DNA from: Pleodorina starrii
Taxonomy: Eukaryota > Chlorophyta > Chlorophyceae > Chlamydomonadales > Volvocaceae
Reading direction: 5' to 3'
Assembly (NCBI GenBank): GCA_030267565.1
Contig: BRXU01000003.1
Span: 3,242,001 to 3,306,000 of the forward strand
Length of the DNA: 64,000 nucleotides
Part shown: positions 22,001 through 33,220 of the stretch, one piece after another
Position numbering within the stretch: the first letter of the stretch is position 1
Layout of the letters: every line of letters begins with the position of its first letter
Notes under the pieces: model-generated
The model's database searches: none
What the model saw: only the letters and a program-made list of their open reading frames with translations
Told to the model about the DNA's origin: nothing
Program-made: the position numbers and the translations under genes

Positions 22001-24064
22001 GGGAGGCGGGGCAGGGCGCAGACGGCGGGATTGGGCGCGGGGGGCCGGGGAACTTGCGCAGGGTCGTGATGGGTGCGGGGGGAGGGTGATGGGTGCCCCG
22101 AGCGAATGCGGCTGACGATGGGCGATGGTGGGTGTGCTAGGGTGGATGATGTCATCGGCACATTGCGAACAGTCGTCACCACCTCATAAACAGCAACCAC
22201 TGCTGGTGCCGCCGCCCGCAGATCGCACCGCACGTGCTGACGTGGCGGCAGCTGGCGGAGGCGGCTATTGACGCGCTTCAGCGCCGCCGCGAGGCCGCCG
22301 CCGCCGCTGCCGAGCGCCGCCGCCAGCGCCGGCTTGCCCGCGACACATCCGCCGGCGGCGGCGGCGCTGGCGGCGACAAGAGCGGTGCCGGCGGCAGCGA
22401 CAAGAGTGTCAAGAGCAACGACTCGGACAGCAGCCGCGAGAGTGCCGCCGTCGCGGCGGGCGCAGGCGCGGAGAAGGCCGACGTCGCCACCACCGCCACC
22501 TCCACCCCCACCGCCACAGCCGCCTCCGCCACGCCGGCGGCGCGGCCGCCTTACCGGCCCAACTTTCAACAATCAACCATCAGCCACTTCCTGCTGCACG
22601 CCGGTGGGTCGGTGGGTCCGTGGAGTGGTGGCGAATGGGCGCCAAATCAAGTGCCTAAGTACCGCAGCGCGGGGGCCTCGTTCTGCCTCTGCAGCTGTGT
22701 GTCCATGATATGGACACGCGGCCGCTGTCCCGACCCGACCCGATTCGGTACCTCGCTGCGAGTCTCCTTGCTGCCTATATTCATCATGGCGGGCCCCTTA
22801 AGTTCGGCCACGGAAGCCAGAGTCCAATCGCTCCGTAGCCCCTCTCGTGTAAAGCGCTATTGCCCCCCTTCCTCCCCCTTCCTCCCCCGCCCCCTCGCCC
22901 CCTCCCCCCAGGTGGTGCCAAGGTGCTGGACGGGTTGGGTGAGGCTCTGCGACTGGACGACACCAAACTGGCTCCCTCCCGGGCAGTGCTGCACGACTTT
23001 GGAAACGTCAGCAGCAGGTGCGTGAGTGAGTGCGTGAGTGCGTGAGTGCGAGGAATCGCTGGTAGCGACGGGACGGGACGGGACGAGGCGGGACGGGACG
23101 GGGGGAGACACAGGGGGAGGGGTGAAACGGGGGAGGACAGGGTTGTTAGGCGGCTTGCGACCTCACTCTCGCCCCTCCCTCCTGCCCCCCTCCCTCCCCC
23201 CCCCAGCACCACCTGGTATACATTGGCCTTCGTGGAGACCACCGCCGGGCTGAAGGCGGGCGAGAGGGTGATGCAAGTCGGGGTGGGCAGCGGAATCAAG
23301 TGCGGCGTCAATGTGTGGAAGGTGCGGGGGCGGGGCAGGGGGGGGGCAGGGGGGGCGGGCAGGGCAGGGGGGGCGGGCGGCAGTCAAAAGGTAGTTGTAG
23401 GTTGTCGAACAAACCCTAAGGACAAATATTAAAATATAACGATACGGAACATAACGAACCGCGCAACGAAGAAGCCAATGGCGAAGGGGGTGTGTGGCAC
23501 GATCTCGGAGGCAAGCACGCGAGCTACTTGTGGTGGTGGAGGAGCCCGTGGGCGGAACTGGGCAGGAGCGGGTGGAGGGCGGCTTCGGGGGGCGGCGCCA
23601 TTTCCGCCCTCTGCGCACTCCGGCCCCCGCCCGGGGGAGGCGGGGGCCTGCTTCGCGTGCCCTGACTAGACCCCTCCCAACTTCCCCCGCCCCCTGGCGT
23701 GGGGACAACTAGAAATTCACCTGCACCCCCCTCCGCCGTCCTCTGCCCTTGGGTTACCCCCGGCGTCACGGTCACACAGTCTCACCTCATCTCTCCCCCT
23801 CTCCTCCCCTCCCCTCCGCTCCCCTCTCCTCCCCTCCAGGCCCTCCGCGACGTCCGTGAGGTACACGAGGCCTGGTCGCACCGGCTTACCCCCCTGGAGC
23901 GCTCCTCCCTGGTTCTGGAGCATCAGGTGGATGTGGCTCACGGCTGGGCGCACATCTCCCTGCGGGCGCTGTTCGCGGTGTTGATGGTGCTGCTGGCGGC
24001 CGCCATGCACTGGCTCATGCTGCAGAGGGCGGTGGCGGCGGCAGCGGGGGGAGGCCGGGCGTGA
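19076..24064 (+). CDS. KCS: 3-ketoacyl-CoA synthase (FAE1/KCS-type condensing enzyme)
   Basis: Ten exons give 558 residues: 19076-19159, 19831-19872, 20168-20359, 20717-20905, 21203-21441, 21879-21981, 22222-22603, 22912-23017, 23207-23321, 23840-24064. The enzyme condenses malonyl-CoA with long-chain acyl-CoA in very-long-chain fatty acid elongation at the ER. The start matches the family's VYLVDF.CYKPP motif (VYIYDLNVYKPPESFK). The nucleophile is Cys154 in LGGMGCANG. His409 (FLLHAGG) and Asn442 (HDFGNVSSSTTWY) complete the triad. NPTPS-type (CPTPSMASMVVN), FRMGAAAVLLTN and GSGIKCGVNVWKALR are also present. Odd points: the two N-terminal membrane helices of plant KCS are absent from this model, while the C-terminus (523-545) carries a strong hydrophobic helix. 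Residues 305-395 are an Ala/Gly/Ser/Thr-rich insertion. Intron 1 uses a GC-AG donor (AAG|GCAAGG). An extra upstream exon supplying the N-terminal helices cannot be excluded. Confidence 0.93.
21446..21515 (+). repeat. GGA/GGGGGA purine repeat in a KCS intron
   Basis: (GGAGGAGGGGGAGGA)-type units directly follow the donor of the exon ending at 21441. It is a pure-purine coding strand and can form triplex or quadruplex DNA. Confidence 0.7.
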
Positions 24065-26450
24065 GGAGGAGCCGCAGAGGGCGGGCGGGTGGCAAGTCGG
24101 CAGTTTGGCGGTTGCGGATCAGGGTTTTGAGGCGCGCTTCGTGCGGCAGCCACGCCCTCCTCACCATCCGGCTGGCTGGCGTGCCTCTTGACTGGTTGGC
24201 GGGGCGATGGCGGAGACATGCGCGCAGGCGGCGATTTGCAGGAGGCTGTCCCATCCCAAGGGCGAGGGCGGGACTCGGACGATACTAACTCCGACGCGGT
24301 ACGGATTATGAAGACGGGGGGCTGGTTTCGGGGCGGTCTGGCGGGAGGGAGATGACGGGGTATTACAACCTTAGTATTGCTTGGTGGTGGTGTTGTTCTT
24401 GGAGGTGGATTCGGAAGGGGGCTGGGGGGTGCTTTGTCGGCAGTGGGGTCTGTTAGGGGGTGTGGGGTGCAGGCGTTACCCCGGGTGGTGGCAGCGGACA
24501 AGTCTGGGGGGTGGTGTGGCGGGTGGAGGGGTGAGGGGTGGGCGACGACGCGCGTGTGCGTGTGCACAGCATTCAATCGGGCCGGGGCTGGCGCTGGGGC
24601 TGGCGCCCCGCACACACGCAGATTTAGGGTTTTAGGGTTTCGGAGGGCGGGTCGCGTGGCGAGTGGTAGGTGCGGTGGTAGTTGGCGTGACGGTTGTGGT
24701 GTTAGTTACGGTTGGTGATTGGCGGTGCGTGATCGGAGCCGCGCACGAACTGCGTCTGGTTATGCTTCAGGAGATGAACCCTAGATAAGCTGCTGCTCGC
24801 GTTTTTTATTTCGCCAGCTGCGTTTCGATTAAGATTAGCTTTGATTCACATTTTTGGGCGTTGCAACGCGCACGGCTCCATATAAGCGAGATGTTAGCCG
24901 CCACGGCCGTTTGCAAACTGCCTGACCGACCGTTCCGGGAGTCGATTGTGTGCGCAGTGTGTTCGCAGTCAGCTGCAATGGCCCCTGCTTGGAGAGAACT
25001 GTGCGGCCGTCCCATTCTGGGGGGGAGGGGTAAACGGGCAACGTCTGGACGCAAGTGTGTAGCACAAAGAGACAGTCTCTTCTCTTGTGGGGGATCCCAT
25101 CCAAGAGGGGACGAGAGTCCACATGGCGCCGTCGTAACAAAGGTGGCAGCCGTATGCTTTGTAATAGACACCTCTAAATGTCTCGGTTCTGCGAGTACGA
25201 ATGCAGGTGCCGATGTATAAGAACTGCCTTCGGGGGGCTGACATTCTTGACTGCGGCAGTGCTGCTGCTGCTGTTTACTGCTCTGCCGCCTTGAGGGGGA
25301 GCTTACCCCTCCCGAGTGTCGGCTGCTGGGCCGCTTACGGCACACTCCGCGGCGGCGGTATCGCCTCTGTTGTTCCCATCATTCAGAATGGCGCTCCCAA
25401 TGCTGGGAGGCAGGGCGGCCTCCTGGTTACTCCACCATGGCGCGGATCAGCAGCAAAGGATTTATGGCGGTCGGACTGCTGCTATGGATTTAAAACCCTG
25501 AAGGTTTAAAACCCTGAACCCTGCTGCCTGCCTGCCTGAAGCGTCGGCTGCGGATTGTGTTCGAATAGGGAACTGTGCGTTACGGAACAATTCATAACGG
25601 AGTTCGAACTGCACGACGCTTGGGTTCCTCGCAGAACTGTTTGGATGGGTTACGTAGTGCCTTTTGGGGGGCGCGAGGGAAGGGCTTTCCCGGTGCGGGG
25701 TAACAGCGACCCACGGGTCAACAACGTGCAATGACAAACCAACTCCAGCTCTTCATGCATACATCAATAAGCCCGCCGCCGCAAGGGCAAGGGTAGAGCC
25801 ACTACAGCGGAGGCGGTTAGGGCAGGTTAGGGCTAAAAGGCCGCCCACATGGCCAGACCCTGCCAGACTGCACGAGCAAGGCTTGGTATTACGTTTCCGC
25901 GCCATTTGTTTCGCACACTCCGCAATTCCAGTGGTGGATCAGTGGCGGCCGGTCCTAAGTTGGGCGGATTAATGATCTTTGATGGATCTTCGGGCGCGAG
26001 CATCAGGCGGTGGGCCCGGCCTGCGGCGTCCCTAAATGAATTGAGACGTCGAGTTATCATTACGCCTTTTGAATGGATGTTCTCATGCTGAGCGCCGGGG
26101 TCTTTTGCACGCACACGGGACACACGGGGCACGGTGACAGCCGAGATAACCATGGTTGAGAACGTAACATGCTCGCCATGACAGCTTTGATGGATACAAT
26201 TTGTAGGTTCATATTGTCTAAATGTACGATATGATAATAGAGACGTACTCTTGTTGGTCGGTGTTCTCGAGTTGCCGGTCCCGAGATTCGGAGTCGTAAG
26301 CCGGCTTTCGTATTATTACGGCCAACGTGCACGTTGTCATGTATCGACAGCCTAACATCTGTAGGAAGTGTGGCGAAACATAACTTGTGAAGAATAAATT
26401 GTTCCATTATGGAATGGCTGGAAGATGCGAATTGTCGCGAACGGTCGCCG
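24065..26450. other. Intergenic region with short telomere-like motif
   Basis: No supported gene. The sequence TTTAGGGTTTTAGGGTTT (24623-24640) is a short interstitial version of the algal/plant telomere repeat, and AAACCCTGA/AAAACCCTGAACCC recurs at about 25493-25520. One copy of GACCCACGGGTC is at 25708-25719. Open frames around 24806-25345 and 25833-26153 have no recognised motif. Confidence 0.5.
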
Positions 26451-26526
26451 TTTCGAGAAGACTGTCGGACGACGGCACCGGAAGCTTCTTCCTGTGCAGA
26501 ACCTTCTCCAGGTGCATTATAGAAAG
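26451..26526 (+). promoter_or_regulatory. Heat-shock-element cluster and TATA-like box of HSP22
   Basis: Three two-unit heat shock elements of the form TTCnnGAA/GAAnnTTC lie within 60 bases: TTCGAGAA (26452-26459), GAAGCTTC (26481-26488, followed by TTCC) and GAACCTTC (26499-26506). A TATA-like ATTATAGAAAG is at 26516-26526, about 110 bases before the start codon. The arrangement predicts strong heat-inducible transcription by a heat shock factor. Confidence 0.75.
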
Positions 26527-26635
26527 CCTGGCCCTCACGTCTAGAGTCAAAATTGCACAGTAATTAAGTCTGCATACCTCCGGCAACAAACGTTCCTTCC
26601 TTGACTCCCAGTGCTGCATTTCTAAAACAACATCC

Positions 26636-27120
26636 ATGGCCCTGTCGACCGTTGTCTTCGCCGATCCCTTCTCACCGAGATGGACCGTGCGATGAACCGT
26701 TTCATCAATAATGCGTTTGGCGGCTCGCATGCTAGCACCTCAGGCAGCAGCGCCCGTGCAGCTGGCTCCGCCGGCCAACCAGTCATTGCCATGGACATCC
26801 TGGAAACGCCGGCCGCCTACCAGCTGCACGCCGACACTCCCGGAATGTCTCCGGAAGTTGTCAAGGTCGAGCTGCATCAGGGCGTCCTGACGGTCAGCGG
26901 CGAGCGCAAGCTGTCGCACAGCGCCAAGAACGAGGGCGGCAAGGTGTGGCGCAGCGAGCGCAGCTCCTACGCCTTCAGCCGCGCCTTCACTCTGCCGGAC
27001 AACGCCAACGCCGATGCCATCAGCGCCGCCATCGACAAGGGAGTGCTAACGGTGACGGTGCCAAAGAAGGATCCGCCCGCGAAGCCGGAGCCCAAGCGCA
27101 TTGCCGTCACGGCCGCCTGA
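26636..27120 (+). CDS. HSP22: HSP22-type small heat shock protein, frame broken near the start
   Basis: An uninterrupted frame from ATG 26680 encodes 146 residues starting MDRAMNRFINN. It has a complete alpha-crystallin domain: MDILETPAAYQLHADTPGM, VKVELHQGVLTVSGERK, KVWRSERSSYAFSRAFTLPD, AIDKGVLTVTVPK, ending PEPKRIAVTAA. This is an ATP-independent holdase for unfolding proteins. Upstream, ATG 26636 opens the expected family N-terminus (MALS...FADPF), but that frame is shifted by one base relative to the main frame between about 26669 and 26679 and stops early. Either one base is missing (sequencing/assembly or real mutation) or translation begins at 26680, removing about 15 residues that normally help oligomerisation. 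The TGTAA signal is at 27247-27251. The heat-shock-element cluster lies just upstream. A paralogue lies at 52343-53288. Confidence 0.88.
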
Positions 27121-27954
27121 GTGTGTGAACGAAGAGGGGAGGTGTGAGAGCGGCGCATGCGAGGCCGTGTGTGCCCGTTGCGTCACGGTGCGCGCGTGGT
27201 CGGGCATTGGTATGGTTACCCGTATGTATGTATGTTTACTTGCATGTGTAAATACGCTAGGTGGCGCTCTGGTTGGTCTTTCTGTTGGCAAATACGGTAA
27301 AGCCACTGTATGTAGGGATATAATTACTTTTGCGTGCTGTACAGAATCTATCGTGATTTTACCGCCACCAAGGTGTTGACGCTGGGCAGAGGTAGGCGAA
27401 CGCGCATGTCGTACATTATGGCGGGGGGTTGAAGGCGGAAGGCGGTCGAACGAAGGGGGTGTTTGGGGGGTGGCATGACAATCGAGGTGCCCTCTCCATA
27501 CGTGTTTAGGATAGGGCGGTTACCGGTCAGGATAGGGCGCACGGACATGTGGTATGCTCCCCGCGGCGCGCAGAGGTGCCTCCCGAGGGTGCTCCGCGCG
27601 TTGCTGCACACATATTGTTCCTTATGTTCCTAGTACGGTGTGTTTTTTGCGTCAGTCCGGGTAGGGCGCTGGTGCGGGCGGTATGGTGGTGTGACTGCGG
27701 AACTTGAACGTGAAAGTAAGGTTTAAAAGGGCCGTTTGAGCCTACCCTTTAGGTTGGAACAGCATTACGGCATTTGCCAAGGACGGCATTTGCCAAAGAC
27801 TCGTTTGCTTTGACTGTAAAGCTTCGGCGTCCTGGATCTTGCCCCCGCCCCGTCATTCAGCCTCAGTGTCTCCTCTTCAGCTCCTGTCCGCCCCCTTGAA
27901 AACGGGTGTGCGCCTCGACAGGACCGAGCCTGGGAATTAAATGTGTGGCGTAGC
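27121..27954. other. Intergenic region, no gene recognised
   Basis: Contains the HSP22 3'UTR with TGTAA at 27247-27251. The rest has only short open frames without motifs. ATTTGCCAARGACGGCATTTGCCAAAGAC near 27771-27800 is a short tandem duplication. Confidence 0.5.
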
Positions 27955-28715
27955 ATGCTGCGGCTGCTGGAGCCGCCACGTCTTTCCGACATGCATGCGG
28001 CGAAAAGCATGTAGGGAAACTACAGTTGTCCTCTTTTGACATATGTGTGCTGTCGAGTAGCGTAGGACAGCCAGCTGACACGTAGGCAGGTTGACTCCTG
28101 TCGCACAAACGCCAACGGCGTTGCTGGCTTTTGTGGGCCTCTTGGACGAAACCGGGACCGAGCCATTGAAAGTTGGGCCCTGACACCCCCCTAGGTGCCG
28201 TATGGGACTCCATGCCCATCACGCAAGAGTGTGGTTGTGTGTGCAGAGGGGGGGGCTTATCCAAGTGTAGGCCGGGGCCCGTGAACGGTGACGTAACAGA
28301 TTAATCCTTCCCACCTGGAGGGGGGGACTCAACGCCGAGGAGGCAGCTTATTTGCCCTCGCGAGAGCTAAACCAACCGACCAACGAAGTGTTTGGGATGC
28401 GCACAGTCAGTTAACCAGCCAGTCAAACACGGGTCAGCTTCCATCCGTCCCACACAGTTCCTACGGGAGGGTGTCACGGCGCAATTTTCAGCGGCCCGGT
28501 CTCAGTCCCGGTCTCGTTCAAGAGGCCCACAAAGCCAACAACGCCATTGGCGTTTGCTTAAGGGGAGTCAACCTGCCTACGTGTCAAATGACATTCCTAC
28601 ACTACATGTCAGCACACATCACATTTTAAAAGAGGACAGCTGTAAATTTCCCTAGATGCTATTCGCCGTATGCGCATCCGAAAGACACGGCGGCTCAAGC
28701 CGCCTCACAGCAGCA
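27955..28715. repeat. Large imperfect inverted repeat (foldback element)
   Basis: The segment 27955-28220 is, in reverse complement, clearly similar to 28445-28715. Shared blocks include AAGAGGCCCACAAA, GGAGTCAACCTGCCTACGTG, AAAAGAGGACA.CTGTA and GAAAGAC.GGCGGCTC. About 225 bases of unrelated spacer separate the arms. The arms differ at many positions, so the structure is old. No coding capacity is seen. This is the layout of a foldback transposon or of two oppositely inserted copies of one element. Confidence 0.75.
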
Positions 28716-29154
28716 GCCACAACCCGTCACAGGCTGCAGCAGCAACGCCAAGACCGCCAGCGGCAGCAGCACCCCGCCGACCACGTCCACAGCTGTAACC
28801 ATTAGCCGCCCGAGAACGTGCAGCACCTCAATCAACCAACAGCGCTGTATTTCCCATTTCCGATCAGAGTCGCCAGCCTCAGTCCGAGACACGCCCTCCG
28901 AACCTGAGAGTGCTCTGCCACTCTGCCGACCCGCGGGTCGCTGCACCCGCCTGCTGCTGCTACTGCTACTGCCGCTGCTGTGTGCTGTCACACATCAGGC
29001 GCGTGCGTGCAATTCGACACCACCAACGCGGCGCAGCACAGCCCAGTCCAGCCACCCCAGCCCCAGCGTTGCGGCAACCAACACCACCGCCACCACCACC
29101 CCCACCACCACCGCGGCGTTCTCAGGACAGCGGCCTTTTCAGGGGCCCGGGCGC

Positions 29155-31712
29155 TTACACAAAGGTGACTCCGTCGCCCGGCACCACCTCTCCGAGCACA
29201 AACACGTCGGGTGCGAGCTGCTGCACCTGCGCTACTTGGGAGGGGTCCACCACCACCACCAGACCCACACCCAGGTTGAACGTGCGGCGCATGTCCGCTG
29301 TGGGGACCTGCGGGGGGTGGGGCGGGGGGGGGGAGCCGGGAAGAGGGGAGGGCGTGGGAGGGGAGGGGGGTTGAGAGTGCGGTGCATGAAAGGCAGTGGG
29401 AGGTGGCACAAGCGGGAGGGGGAGGGGGCACAAAGAGGTGAGGCACAGAGTGAGGCACGCAACACGCATTAGGCACGACTCAACTCATTGGGAAGCCGAC
29501 TCACGAACAGATGCGTTCCGTCTCGCCTATCACCTCGTGGGGCCGGAGGCTGGCCCCCAGCCAACCACAACATGGGCTGTCCCTCCCGTCCGCTCGCCCG
29601 CCCCGACACGCCCCTCCCCTTTCCGCCTTCTTTCCTGCCCTCCCCTCCCTCCCTCCACCCCTCCCACCTTGCCGGTCTGTTGGATCCACTTGAAGAGCTC
29701 CGGCATGGGCCAGGAGCCGTCCTTAATCTGCACCCCCAGGCCGTCCGGGATGACTCGCGGGATGTTCTCCGGCATGCCGCCACCCGTGATGTGGACCACA
29801 CCCTTCAGACCCACCTTCTCGTGCAGCTCCAAAACCTGACAGGTGACGTAACCAGGGGTTCGAACTCAGACAGGCAAAAACAGACATGAGCAGGCAAACC
29901 TCTCGTTTGACCTCTCGTTCGCAGCGTCATTCGACATTTCGCGGTTCCGCGGGCTGTCTCCTGTCTGGCCCCGCACACGCCCAGAACCAGATAGCAGATA
30001 CAAAGCGAGGGAGGGAGGGCCCTTTTCCCGCCACCTGGGCACCGCCGGCGGGTCGCAGCGGCCAGGCCCCACCGCGCAGACAGCCGTTCGCCCTTTGCTC
30101 ACCCTAAACCCTACAAGTGCTAGATCGTGCCAGACCTCGGAGCTCGGAGGGTTTTCAGAGTAATTGCACGTCGAAAGCGGGGTCCTGTCGCGGCTCTCCT
30201 TTGGCGCTCCGCGGTCGCTAATGCAATACGGGTGTGTCCGTCGCAGTGGGTGACTCCGGTAACCCTATAAGCCCGATAACCCGAAGCCCGCTTTGACATC
30301 CGGGGTGTAGGGAACACCGCGGGTCGCAGCCCTGGCCCCGCGGGTCGCAGCCCTGGCCCCACCTTGCGCACGTAGATGATGGTGGGTGCAAGCAGCACCT
30401 CGCCAAAGGTCTTCGAGGGGTCCCAGGGAGCCGGGTCGTCGAGGCTGGTGTTGGAGACCTCCAGAACCTGGGGCCGGGGGCGGGCGATGGAGGCAGGTGA
30501 ACTGAGGTGCAGGTGCAGGGAACGGACCGGAAATGGGCGGAACGCGACGGGAACGGGAGGGCGAGGGCAAGAAAACGAGCTAATATCTAAACCCAAACCA
30601 CCGGTATGGCCGTATCCACATCCACGTGGGGAGCCCCTCGGTGCCACCGCTTGCCGTTGCTGTGCATCCCGCCACCACCACCCCCGTGTCGGTGAGCCGC
30701 ATTGTAATGCCCCGCCGCCTGGCCCCCTCAAGCTCGAAAAGGGCACTGCAGCCTTGAGGCACTGCATCCTTTCCCGCCACCGCCACGCATTGCACTCTCG
30801 CTGCCCCGCCGCCTGCGTCCTCCCCCCGGCTGCCCCACGCACGCACCTTGCGCACGAGCGAGAAGCCGTTGGAGTGAACGCCGCTGGAGGACAGGCCCAG
30901 CACCACATCTCCGGCCTTAATGTTCTTGCCGTCAATCAGCTTGTCCTTCTTCACGGCACCCACGGCAAAGCCAGCAAGGTCGTACTCGCCCTTCTGGTAG
31001 AAGCCCGGCATCTCGGCGGTCTCACCGCCCAGCAGCACGCACTCCGACTGTCTGCAGCCCTCCACGATGCCCTTGATGACCATTTCAGCGGTGTCGACGT
31101 CCAGGAAGCCGGTCGCGTAATAGTCCAAGAAGAACAGCGGCTTGGCGCCTAGGGTAATGATGTCGTTGACGCTCATGGCAACGAGGTCGATGCCGACCTG
31201 AAGCAACAGGCGCACAAGTGGGCACGTGTGCATATATAGCATCGTGAACTACGTGTCGGAGCAACGAAACAACCAGCGCGTGCTGCATGTGTTGCGGAAG
31301 TGTGGTCCGAACCAGGCCGCGACAGCCTTCACGGCATGTAACATATTTATATATGTGAAAATGAACTAACCGTGTCATGCTTGTTCGTGTCGAACGCAAG
31401 CTTCAGCTTGGTGCCGACGCCGTCGGTGCCGGCAACCAAGTATGAGTCGCCGAACGGTACCATGCCACCAAAGCCTCCGATGTTGGGGTTCATCCTCTGA
31501 ATGCGCTTAACGAGCTCATCGCCGGCATCAATGTCAACTCCCGCCTTCTTGTAGGTGAGGCCCTCGTCGCTGTCCGAGCGGTTCAGCACAGCAGCCCTAG
31601 CCGGACGGAAGTAAGCGAGACGAGCACGCTTGCAGCAATGTGAAGGAACAGGTGCTGCAGTTGGCCGGCCGTGAACGGCGCTGGAGGAGGCGCGGAGCAC
31701 TGTCTGCTGCAT
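29155..31712 (-). CDS. PUR5: Phosphoribosylformylglycinamidine cyclo-ligase (AIR synthetase, PurM)
   Basis: Five exons on the minus strand give 372 residues: 31371-31712, 30847-31197, 30363-30467, 29668-29835, 29155-29307; all junctions are phase 0. PurM converts FGAM plus ATP to aminoimidazole ribonucleotide, the fifth step of purine synthesis. Residues 1-45 are Arg/Ala/Ser-rich without acidic residues, as expected of an organelle transit peptide. The core starts [17 protein letters not shown] and contains GTDGVGTK (95-102), [13 protein letters not shown] (120-132), [11 protein letters not shown] (171-181), [15 protein letters not shown] (217-231), [13 protein letters not shown] and a C-terminal [12 protein letters not shown]. 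These are the ATP- and substrate-binding elements of the family. The stop TAA overlaps a TGTAA-type signal. Length equals plant plastid PurM. The gene is co-directional with DCAF13 upstream but 1.5 kb apart. No irregularity is seen. Confidence 0.96.
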
Positions 31713-33220
31713 CGTCGCGACTGTCGGCGTTATGACAAACGATAAAGGACAATGCGGCTAACACAAGACAGGAAATAATTGGCCAATGTTGTGCTGCCAG
31801 GCAATTGAGACGACAGCCTTTAGCCAACCTCGAGGGCCGCCTTCACGTGTGCGGAACCCGTACGAGTTGTGGACCGCGATGTACGGCAGCGTGGCAAGCA
31901 CCTCGCAGGGAAACGCGTCTTGCATGGCAAAGCACGCAACACTGCAATGCGTTCCCTGGAGGAAGTGGTGTTGGCGCAACTCATCCTGAGTGAGAGCCAC
32001 TCGACGTCTTATTACTTCTACTGCAGCTATTGTAGTCGTAAGCAAGCCTTGAGCACAGTTGAATTCTTCAATTTCAAAGCGTGGTGCATGATATTTCTGT
32101 AGGCACTTTGCTGGTTGAAAAGCGTTTGCTGGAAAACTTGAGTGCGCAGCTGTTATCATTCACGGGACTGAACGGTGCAGGCAGGGCGCGCTTGACCGGG
32201 CCCGCGGTTGATGCACAGAATGCCGATGTGGCCAGGGGGTTTACACCTCCGTCTGCCTCGCACACCAAGTCTTGGGTTACCCAACTGCGCAGCGCCCCGC
32301 TGTCGTACACACATCAGCCGCACTCGCACTTGCTCGAGAGCGCCATCCACCTCCACCCACTCCCCTGTCGGTGGAACCTCTCACCGGAGAGCGCCGGAGG
32401 GAGGTGCCACCCCGGCACGGGCGCAAGCCGCACAAGAAACCGCTTGTCGCCCGCCGAATCCCCAACCTGTCGCCACCCCACCTGGCTCCCCCCGTTCCGC
32501 TCTCCACTGCCAACCCGACCCGAATGACTTCACCCAACCGGACCGCGCCACCCGGACTGTCAACGACACAGTCCGACCCGCCTCGCCGCCAGGCGTTGCG
32601 CCGCGGCCCACATCGCTGGTTTGATGGATGGACGGGTTCTGTCGCAGCGCCCCACGCACAGGCGGGACGGCCTGGCAGTGTCTAAATCTATGACGACGCT
32701 CCCCCTCCGACGGCGCCAGAGCTCAAGTCCGTGCCCCATTGAGCATATAGCCACGGTACTTGGGCGCAGTGGCTGCGCCCCCGCTGTCACGTCTCGGGGG
32801 GCCTCGTAGCGTTGGGGCACCACGGACTCCACATACCGCTCCGTTCCACCAGCAGCAGCGGCTGCGGCTACGGCCCTCAAAATAAATGCCACGCCGCTCC
32901 CCCGCCCCCTGCCGCTGCCTCCGCGCTCTGCTCCGCTGCACCCCGCCGGCTTCGCCTCCGCCCCCTGCCGCCGCTGCTGCCGCACGCCGCTCCCTCCTCC
33001 ATCTCCTTCCTCATGCTGCTGCTGCTGCCCGGCTGCCCGTCCGCCCGCAGCCCTTGAGGCGGAAACCGCAACCTCTTCCTCCTCCTTGCTGCCTTCCCGC
33101 CCTTTTCGCGCCCCTGCTGCCACACCGCCACAACACACACGCCCTCACACACAGCCACACCCAGCTGCCCACCCAGCCAGCCAGCCACCCAGCCAGCCGC
33201 CCCGCTGCCGCCTGCGCCCC
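31713..33220. other. Region between PurM start and DCAF13 stop
   Basis: Holds the PurM promoter and the 3'UTR of DCAF13. A minus-strand TGTAA signal (TTACA on the given strand) at 32241-32245 could serve DCAF13, though it is far. Overlapping open frames at 32080-33140 are GC-skew artefacts (Pro/Arg/Ala-rich in several frames at once). No gene is recognised. Confidence 0.5.

Noticed and set aside
29850..29875. tRNA-like GGGGTTCGAACTC in a PurM intron
   Set aside because: The T-stem does not pair and no cloverleaf fits the flanks.
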